From NCBI GenBank assembly GCA_902489295.1, contig CABTZM010000137.1, positions 1-5,670 on the forward strand: DNA of 5,670 nt, read 5' to 3'. Shown here one piece after another: positions 1 through 5,670 of this stretch. The stretch's first letter is position 1. Every line of letters starts with the position of its first letter. The notes under the pieces are model-generated. The model saw nothing but the letters and a program-made list of their open reading frames with translations. It was not told the origin of the DNA and did not search any database. The position numbers and the translations under genes are program-made. The stretch is from an uncultured Collinsella sp. GTDB taxonomy: Bacteria > Actinomycetota > Coriobacteriia > Coriobacteriales > Coriobacteriaceae.

Positions 1-20
1 AGGTCGCGGAGGAGGAGTAG
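1..20 (+). CDS. atpB: 3' end of ATP synthase Fo subunit a (partial)
   Basis: Reading from base 3, the window opens with codons for V-A-E-E-E followed by a TAG stop at 18-20; bases 1-2 finish an earlier codon. An acidic C-terminal tail ending just before atpE is what subunit a would give in the standard atpB-atpE-atpF order. Subunit a forms the stator half-channels that carry ions to and from the c-ring in the membrane. Only five residues are visible, so the identity rests on gene order, not on protein similarity. The other two frames across these bases have no support. Confidence 0.6.
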
Positions 21-32
21 TCTTCCGTTCGC

Positions 33-48
33 GCCTTAAAGGTAAGGC
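33..48 (+). other. Short inverted repeat downstream of atpB
   Basis: GCCTT at 33-37 pairs perfectly with AAGGC at 44-48 around a 6-nt loop. It begins 13 nt after the atpB stop. No uninterrupted T-run follows (the next bases are AATTCGTT), so it does not look like an intrinsic terminator. It could be a 3'-end stabiliser or processing signal between the atpB and atpE parts of the mRNA, or chance; a 5-bp stem is weak evidence. Confidence 0.3.
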
Positions 49-108
49 AATTCGTTAAACCGCCGGTGCCCGTACCCATGGAGCCCGGCAGTTATAAAAA
101 GGTTATCC

Positions 109-128
109 TGCGTGAAATAAGACACGCA
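109..128 (+). promoter_or_regulatory. Hairpin in the atpE leader, just upstream of the Shine-Dalgarno
   Basis: TGCGTG at 109-114 is perfectly complementary to CACGCA at 123-128, giving a 6-bp stem with an A-rich 8-nt loop at 115-122. The stem ends 4 nt before the AAAGGAGG ribosome site at 133-140, leaving that site single-stranded. The surrounding stretch (about 91-137) is A-rich compared with the GC-rich coding DNA. The placement would suit a leader that favours high translation of the c subunit, which is needed in many copies per complex. The structure is seen in the sequence; the role is inferred. Confidence 0.4.
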
Positions 129-132
129 CGAC

Positions 133-140
133 AAAGGAGG
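133..140 (+). promoter_or_regulatory. Strong ribosome binding site of atpE
   Basis: AAAGGAGG is a near-perfect match to the anti-Shine-Dalgarno end of 16S rRNA, and it is the strongest such site in the window. Only 4 nt separate it from the GTG at 145. An in-frame TAA at 118-120, with no other start codon between it and 145, makes this site decide the start of atpE. Confidence 0.85.
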
Positions 141-144
141 AATC

Positions 145-339
145 GTGGGAGTTATCGGTTACGGTCTCGGTGTTATCGGCGCTGGTCTTGCTATCGGCCT
201 GTCTGCTCTGGGTGCTACGGGTGCTATGGCCCGTCAACCTGAGGTCCAGGGCCGCGTGTTCACCGTCTTCATCATGGGCTCCGCCTTCGGCGAGGCTCTG
301 GCTCTGATCGGCTTCGTTGTCGCGCTGATCGTTAAATAG
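145..339 (+). CDS. atpE: ATP synthase Fo subunit c (proteolipid)
   Basis: The 64-residue protein is one unit of the membrane c-ring, which carries ions and turns the gamma-epsilon rotor. It shows the family hairpin: a glycine-rich first helix (about residues 2-27, with Gly at 5, 7, 9, 12, 14 and 18), the polar loop R30-Q31-P32-E33, and a second helix (about 38-63) with the ion-binding carboxylate E50. The 20-residue step from R30 to E50 matches the Arg41-Asp61 step of E. coli. The residues after E50 are A-L-A-L, and I17 sits where Na+-type rings have Gln. The Na+ ligand set is therefore absent and H+ coupling is inferred. GTG is the only possible start: an in-frame TAA lies at 118-120 and no other start codon falls between. 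At 64 residues it is shorter than the usual 70-80, because helix 1 begins right at the N-terminus. A 124-nt gap separates it from atpB, and atpF starts 15 nt downstream. Confidence 0.95.
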   Translation: MGVIGYGLGVIGAGLAIGLSALGATGAMARQPEVQGRVFTVFIMGSAFGEALALIGFVVALIVK

Positions 340-354
340 CACGGAGCGTCAAGT

Positions 355-957
355 ATGAATCTTTCATCCCAGAAGAGCGCGATCGCACTCTCCGCGTCCG
401 CGGCCGCGCTGCTCATGCCGGTTTCCGCGTTCGCCGAGGACGGCGCTGCCGGTGCGGACATCCTCATCCCTAAGATGGCGGAGTTCATCCCGGCGCTTAT
501 CGCCTTCCTGATTATCTGGATCGTGCTGGCCAAGGTCGCCCTGCCGGGCATCATGAAAACCATGGAGGAGCGCGGCAAGAAGATCGAGGAGAGCCTCGAC
601 GAGGCCGAGAAGACCAAGCAGGAGGCTATCGCCAAGCGCGCTGAGTCCGACTCGATCGTCACCGACGCCCGTCGTCAGGCTGCCGACATCGTTCTCGAGG
701 CCCGTAAGGACGCCGAGTCCGAGCGCGCCCGTATCATCGAGGCTGCTCACAAGGAGGCCGAGGAGATCATCGCCAAGGCCCATACGACCGTCGAGGACGA
801 GCGCAAGTCCATTTACGCCGGTGCCGCGAGCTCCATCGCCGACCTGTCCGTTGCCGTCGCCACCAAGATCGTGGGCGAGGCACTCGAGGACGATGCCGAG
901 CAGAAGAAGCTCATCGAGCGCTACATCCAGGAAGCAGGTAGCCTGAATGCCGACTAG
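355..957 (+). CDS. atpF: ATP synthase Fo subunit b (peripheral stalk)
   Basis: The 200-residue protein is the stator stalk, anchored in the membrane and reaching up to delta and alpha. Residues 1-27 look like a Sec signal peptide: K7, a hydrophobic Ala/Leu-rich core, and A25-F26-A27 before E28. The true membrane helix spans about 43-63, ending at L63-P64. From about 68 to 165 the chain is highly charged and rich in Ala, Glu, Lys and Arg, the dimeric coiled coil typical of b; the C-terminal part binds delta. Typical b subunits have about 155-175 residues, so the excess is the N-terminal segment. The ATG at 355 has a GGAG site at 343-346 with good spacing. An alternative start at M41 (nt 475) would give a canonical 160-residue b, but no Shine-Dalgarno precedes it. 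The 3' end overlaps atpH by 11 nt. Confidence 0.95.
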   Translation: MNLSSQKSAIALSASAAALLMPVSAFAEDGAAGADILIPKMAEFIPALIAFLIIWIVLAKVALPGIMKTMEERGKKIEESLDEAEKTKQEAIAKRAESDSIVTDARRQAADIVLEARKDAESERARIIEAAHKEAEEIIAKAHTTVEDERKSIYAGAASSIADLSVAVATKIVGEALEDDAEQKKLIERYIQEAGSLNAD

Positions 958-1423
958 CCGCTATCAGGACAAGGTGCTCGAGACCTACGCGCGCTCCCTT
1001 CTGGAAGCCGCTAAGGCCGAGAACCATGTGTTCGAGGACCTCGAGATGATCGAGCGCTTGGCTTCTGCCAGCCCCGAGATCATCGCCGTGCTCGACACCA
1101 TGTCCAAGCGCGACCAGCTCGACCTTCTTCCCAAGGTGGCAGCTGCCTTTAAGTATGTTGCCGAGGAAGACGAGGATGTAGTGGGCGTGACCGTCACCAC
1201 GGCGATCCCGCTCGACGACGAGCTGCGTCAAACCATCACTAAGAAATGCGAGCAGGATTTCGGCCGCAAGGTATTCCTTATCGAGCAGGTCGACCCGTCT
1301 ATCGTGGGCGGCCTGGTGCTCGAGGCCCGCGGCGAGCGTCGTGACATTTCCGTCAAGACGCAGCTGCGCATCGCGCAGGAGACCCTCGCAAACTCTGCTA
1401 ATTCGTACGGAGGTGAAGCCTAA
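947..1423 (+). CDS. atpH: ATP synthase F1 subunit delta (OSCP-like stator cap)
   Basis: The 158-residue protein links the b stalk to the top of alpha3beta3. The N-terminal domain begins with the family pattern around Y14-A15-R16-S17-L18. The C-terminal domain is clear: the segment near 79-88 ending T-T-A-I-P-L, then V-D-P-S-I-V-G-G near 123-130, and R-D-I-S-V-K-T-Q-L beyond. Delta usually has about 175-180 residues. Here the span from Y14 to A86 is about 30 residues shorter than the matching span in E. coli, so the N-terminal helical bundle is trimmed, while the C-terminal tail is somewhat longer. The start is firm, because a TGA directly precedes the ATG in frame (944-946). Its ribosome site is weak (AGG at 936-938). 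The start lies inside atpF, so translation probably depends on ribosomes finishing atpF. Confidence 0.93.
   Translation: MPTSRYQDKVLETYARSLLEAAKAENHVFEDLEMIERLASASPEIIAVLDTMSKRDQLDLLPKVAAAFKYVAEEDEDVVGVTVTTAIPLDDELRQTITKKCEQDFGRKVFLIEQVDPSIVGGLVLEARGERRDISVKTQLRIAQETLANSANSYGGEA
1409..1415 (+). promoter_or_regulatory. Ribosome binding site of atpA inside the atpH 3' end
   Basis: GGAGGTG lies within the last codons of atpH, with 9 nt between GGAGG (1409-1413) and the atpA ATG at 1423. That ATG shares its A with the atpH TAA in a TAATG junction. A strong site plus a one-base overlap suggests both independent initiation and re-initiation of alpha. Confidence 0.8.
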
Positions 1424-3021
1424 TGTCCGAAACCCTCAATGCCCAGGATATCGCCAAGAAACTGCAGGAGCAGCTCACGAGCCTCTCCGCGACGGTCGAT
1501 ACGCATGAGGTTTCAACGGTCGACGAGGTAGGCGACGGCATCGCGCGCGTCTCCGGCCTCAAGAGCGCCATGGCAGGCGAGCTTCTGGAGTTCAAGAGCT
1601 CCGATACCGGTGAGACCGTCTTCGGCCTTGCCCAGAACCTTGACCGTGACGAGGTCGGCGCCGTTCTGTTTGGTGCCGTCGACTCCATCAAGGAAGGCGA
1701 CGAGTGCCGCACCACTGGCCGCATTATGGATATCCCCGTGAGCCGTGCCATGCTCGGCCGCGTCGTCAATCCGCTCGGCCAGCCCATCGACGGCCTGGGC
1801 GACATCGTCGCCACGCACCGTCGCCCCATCGAGTTCAAGGCTCCCGGCGTCATCGATCGTACCCCGGTGTGCGAGCCGGTTCAGACCGGTCTGCTCGCTA
1901 TCGACTCCATGGTGCCTATTGGCCGCGGTCAGCGTGAGCTCATTATCGGCGACCGTAAGACCGGTAAGACCGCCATCACCATCGACGCTATCCTCAACCA
2001 GCGCGGCAAGGGCATGGTCTGCATCTATGTCGCCATCGGCCAGAAGGCCTCCACGGTTGCCAACATCCGCGAGACCCTCGCTCAGCACGGTGCGCTCGAC
2101 TACACCATCATCGTTTCGGCCACCGCTGCCGATTCCGCCCCTATGCAGTACATCGCGCCTATGGCCGGTGCCGCTATCGGCGAGTTCTTCATGTACAACG
2201 GCGAGGACGGCAAGCCTGCCAGCGAGACCAACCCCGGCGGCCACGTGCTCGTCATCTACGACGACCTGTCCAAGCAGGCTGTGGCTTACCGTCAGATGTC
2301 GCTGACGCTGCATCGTCCGCCCGGACGCGAGGCCTATCCTGGCGACATCTTCTACCTGCACTCTCGTCTGCTCGAGCGTGCCGTCAAGATGTCCAAGAAG
2401 AACGGTTATGGCTCCATGACGGCTCTTCCGATCATCGAGACCCAGGACGGCGACGTCTCGGCCTACATTCCGACCAACGTCATTTCCATTACCGATGGTC
2501 AGATCTACCTGCAGTCCGAGCTCTTCTTCCAGGGCCAGCGCCCGGCAGTCGACGTGGGCATTTCCGTGTCCCGCGTCGGTGGCGACGCACAGACCAAGGC
2601 CATGAAGCAGGTCGCCGGCAACCTCCGTCTGGACCTTGCTTCGTACCAGGAGCTCGCCGGCTTCACGCAGTTCGGCTCCGACCTCGACGAGGCCACGCAA
2701 AAGCAGCTTACCCACGGCGCTCGCATGACCGAGCTCCTGAAGCAGCCGCGTTACAAGCCGTTTGAGGTTGGCGAGCAGATCGTTACGCTGTTCGCTGGCA
2801 ACGAGGGCTTCCTGGATGACCTGGAGATCGCCGACGTGCTGCCCTTCCGTGCCGAGCTCATCGAGTACATGGACAATGGCTTTGGTTCGCTGCTCGACAA
2901 GGTTCGCGCCAAGAAGATCGATGATGACACCAAGGCTGAGCTCTTGCGCGTCATCGGCGACTTCAAGCAGCAGTTCATGGCCAAGCACCATTCGGATGTT
3001 TCTGGATCAGAGGAGAACTAA
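1423..3021 (+). CDS. atpA: ATP synthase F1 subunit alpha
   Basis: The 532-residue subunit holds the non-catalytic nucleotide sites and supplies the arginine finger to the beta sites. An N-terminal beta-barrel domain (about 30-100) is followed by the nucleotide-binding domain with Walker A GDRKTGKT at 176-183 and the Walker B region V-I-Y-D-D-L-S-K near 277-284. The family signature P-A-V-D-V-G-I-S-V-S at 374-383 is followed by arginine finger R384. The helical C-terminal domain fills the rest. The P-loop has Lys179 where E. coli has Gln; I recall this from other Actinomycetota. A hydrophilic insert of about 12 residues (about 261-272, G/E/D/K/P/N-rich) sits just before the Walker B strand and, with a short C-terminal tail, explains the length over the usual 500-515. 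The start overlaps the atpH stop by one base, and the stop lies 5 nt before atpG. Confidence 0.98.
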   Translation: MSETLNAQDIAKKLQEQLTSLSATVDTHEVSTVDEVGDGIARVSGLKSAMAGELLEFKSSDTGETVFGLAQNLDRDEVGAVLFGAVDSIKEGDECRTTGRIMDIPVSRAMLGRVVNPLGQPIDGLGDIVATHRRPIEFKAPGVIDRTPVCEPVQTGLLAIDSMVPIGRGQRELIIGDRKTGKTAITIDAILNQRGKGMVCIYVAIGQKASTVANIRETLAQHGALDYTIIVSATAADSAPMQYIAPMAGAAIGEFFMYNGEDGKPASETNPGGHVLVIYDDLSKQAVAYRQMSLTLHRPPGREAYPGDIFYLHSRLLERAVKMSKKNGYGSMTALPIIETQDGDVSAYIPTNVISITDGQIYLQSELFFQGQRPAVDVGISVSRVGGDAQTKAMKQVAGNLRLDLASYQELAGFTQFGSDLDEATQKQLTHGARMTELLKQPRYKPFEVGEQIVTLFAGNEGFLDDLEIADVLPFRAELIEYMDNGFGSLLDKVRAKKIDDDTKAELLRVIGDFKQQFMAKHHSDVSGSEEN

Positions 3022-3026
3022 GCCCC

Positions 3027-3934
3027 ATGGCCAACCTTCGCGACATTAAGAAGCGAATCTCCTCGGTTACCACGACCAAGCAGATCACGCGCACGATGGA
3101 GATGGTCTCTACGGCCAAGATCCGTCGTGCCCTCGATCGCTCCAAGCAGGCCGAGCCCTATAAGGAGGCGCTGACCGACGTCATGTTGACGGTCGCCGGC
3201 GACGCTTCCTGTTCGGGCACCGATCCCATGCTGCAGAAGCATGAGAGCGTCAAGCATGGCCTGATTGTCGTTATTGCCTCGGACCGCGGCCTTGCCGGCG
3301 GTTTCAATACGACGGTGGAGCGCACGGCCGAAAAGCTCGCCGCTTCTTGGGCGAACGACGGCATCGAGTGCGAGATCATCGCGTGCGGGCGTAAGCCGGC
3401 CACGTATTTCCGTGACCGCGCAAACGTCGTCATGCACTTTGAGGGCAACTCCTCTGAGCCCGATTTCAATCAGGCCCGCATGATCTCCTCTCATATCTGC
3501 GATGCGTATCGTGCCGGTGAGCTTGACCGTGTCGAGCTTGTCTATCACCACGCCAAGAACCGCGTGGATCAGGAGCTTCGCGTCGAGCACTTGCTGCCGC
3601 TCGATCCCGAGATGATCGCTATGGCCCACGGTCCGCGTAAGAACGAGACCGACGCCCCTAAGCGCATCTCGTCCACGTTCGAGTTCGTGCCCTCTCCCGA
3701 GCATGTTCTCGGCAAGCTTGTACCGTCGTATATCCTGACGGTCATCTACCAGGCCCTGATCGATTCGGCGGCCGCCGAGCAGGGTGCACGCCGCAAGGCC
3801 ATGCACTCCGCGACGGAAAACGCCACCGCGATCATCTCGACCCTTACCCGCACGTATAGTCGCGTGCGTCAGGCTTCGATCACGACCGAGATTAACGAGA
3901 TCGTCGGCGGAGCCTCAGCATTGGAGGAACAGTA

Positions 3935-3935
<1 letters not shown>
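3027..3935 (+). CDS. atpG: ATP synthase F1 subunit gamma (central rotor)
   Basis: The 302-residue subunit forms the rotating shaft inside alpha3beta3 and binds the c-ring with epsilon. Both ends carry the conserved coiled-coil helices. The N-terminal one runs from R5-D6-I7-K8-K9-R10 through T-R-T-M-E-M-V-S-T-A-K. The C-terminal one contains E-Q-G-A-R-R-K-A-M and then R-Q-A-S-I-T-T-E-I, ending near E-I-V-G-G. The central Rossmann-like part carries S-D-R-G-L-A-G-G-F-N at 85-94. Length is slightly above the usual 285-295. There is no chloroplast-type regulatory cysteine insert, although scattered cysteines are present. AGGAG at 3011-3015, 11 nt before the ATG, serves as ribosome site. The gene starts 5 nt after the atpA stop and ends in a TAATG junction with atpD. 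Confidence 0.97.
3923..3927 (+). promoter_or_regulatory. Ribosome binding site of atpD inside the atpG 3' end
   Basis: GGAGG sits 7 nt before the atpD ATG at 3935, an ideal spacing. As at atpH-atpA, the ATG shares one base with the upstream stop (TAATG). Beta, needed in three copies, therefore has its own strong site, as alpha does. Confidence 0.85.
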
Positions 3936-5386
<1,451 letters not shown>

Positions 5387-5391
5387 GAACC

Positions 5392-5670
5392 ATGGCAAAG
5401 CCCATGCAGCTGCGAATCGTTTGCCCCGAGGAGTGCGTGTATGAGGGGGCCGTCGCGTACGTGGCGGTGCCCTCCACCGTCGGAGAGTTCGGTATTCTCC
5501 CGCATCATGCGAGCGAGATCTGCACGATCGACGGTGGCCATATCCGCGTCTCCGAAACCAAGATGGGCGTCGTCGACCATGTCTTTGCGGTGACGGACGG
5601 ATATGTCCAGGTTGCGAACGACGAGGTCATCGTGCTCGCCGAGCGCGCCATCGACACCGAGAAGGTCGAT
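5392..5670 (+). CDS. atpC: ATP synthase F1 subunit epsilon, 5' part (cut by window end)
   Basis: The first 93 residues are present and the frame is still open at the window edge; the family usually has about 130-140 residues. Epsilon sits at the foot of gamma, helps bind the c-ring and can inhibit ATP hydrolysis. The visible part is the N-terminal beta-sandwich, with the family core V-P-S-T-V-G-E-F-G-I-L-P-H-H-A at 26-40 and a second conserved stretch near 65-86 (F-A-V-T-D-G-Y-V-Q-V, then V-I-V-L-A-E). The C-terminal helical inhibitory domain lies outside the window, so its presence cannot be judged. Cysteines at 11, 15 and 44 are a minor oddity. The start is 5 nt after the atpD stop; a G-run at 5377-5381 or AGGA at 5385-5388 would be the ribosome site, neither ideal. 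An in-frame ATG at 5404 is a possible alternative start. Confidence 0.93.
   Translation, partial: MAKPMQLRIVCPEECVYEGAVAYVAVPSTVGEFGILPHHASEICTIDGGHIRVSETKMGVVDHVFAVTDGYVQVANDEVIVLAERAIDTEKVD

Noticed and set aside
33..56. Intrinsic terminator after atpB
   Set aside because: The stem has only 5 bp and no T-run follows; a terminator inside this essential operon would also be unexpected.
93..98. TATAAA as a possible -10 promoter element before atpE
   Set aside because: No -35-like hexamer lies at 16-18 nt upstream (bases near 70-75 are CCGTAC), so an internal promoter is not supported.
78..242. Small + strand open frame starting at ATG 78 and running into atpE in another frame (54 codons)
   Set aside because: It has no Shine-Dalgarno before the ATG, and its product past base 144 is simply atpE read out of frame (Arg/Cys/Tyr-rich).
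145..339. Na+-translocating type of c-ring
   Set aside because: The ligands typical of Na+ rings are missing: I17 in place of the helix-1 Gln, and Ala-Leu instead of Ser/Thr after E50.
1513..2991. 492-codon open frame antisense to atpA
   Set aside because: It mirrors a conserved, highly expressed GC-rich gene whose codon choice avoids the triplets that read as stops on the other strand. Its product is low-complexity (Leu/Val/Gly/Asp/His) with no recognisable domain.

Overview
The window is a continuous run of an F-type (F1Fo) ATP synthase operon, all on the + strand, in the classical bacterial order a-c-b-delta-alpha-gamma-beta-epsilon (atpB-E-F-H-A-G-D-C). It opens on the last few codons of what is almost certainly atpB and ends inside atpC. 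Six genes are complete: atpE, atpF, atpH, atpA, atpG and atpD.

The DNA is GC-rich, and codon choice (AAG, GAG, CTG/CTC, CGT/CGC) looks uniform across all genes, as expected for a vertically inherited, highly expressed core operon. The protein style suggests an actinomycetotal anaerobe of class Coriobacteriia, something like Collinsella. The clues are the alpha-subunit P-loop GDRKTGKT, the long b subunit with a signal-peptide-like N-terminus, and the beta-subunit DELSEEQ. This assignment is from memory of the family, not from a search, and the genus is tentative.

Layout: bases 1-20 are the atpB 3' end. Bases 21-144 are the only sizeable gap, holding short inverted repeats and a very strong Shine-Dalgarno for atpE. 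Membrane-sector and stalk genes follow at 145-339 (c), 355-957 (b) and 947-1423 (delta). The catalytic head and rotor follow at 1423-3021 (alpha), 3027-3935 (gamma), 3935-5386 (beta) and 5392-5670 (epsilon, cut by the window edge). Genes after atpE are separated by at most 15 nt or overlap by 1 or 11 nt, so co-transcription and translational coupling are likely. No internal promoter or intrinsic terminator is convincing.

Together the products build the rotary enzyme that couples ion flow through a/c to ATP synthesis or hydrolysis in alpha3beta3, with gamma-epsilon as rotor and b-delta as stator. Catalytic and ion-binding residues are intact in every subunit where they can be checked. The c subunit lacks the Na+-ligand pattern, so H+ coupling is inferred.

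There is no sign of a new system, mobile element, CRISPR array or RNA gene. What deserves a second look are lineage-type departures within a conserved machine: a 64-residue GTG-started c subunit behind a structured leader, a b subunit with a predicted cleavable signal peptide, a delta subunit whose N-terminal domain seems about 30 residues short, and an extra loop of about 12 residues in alpha just before its Walker B strand.
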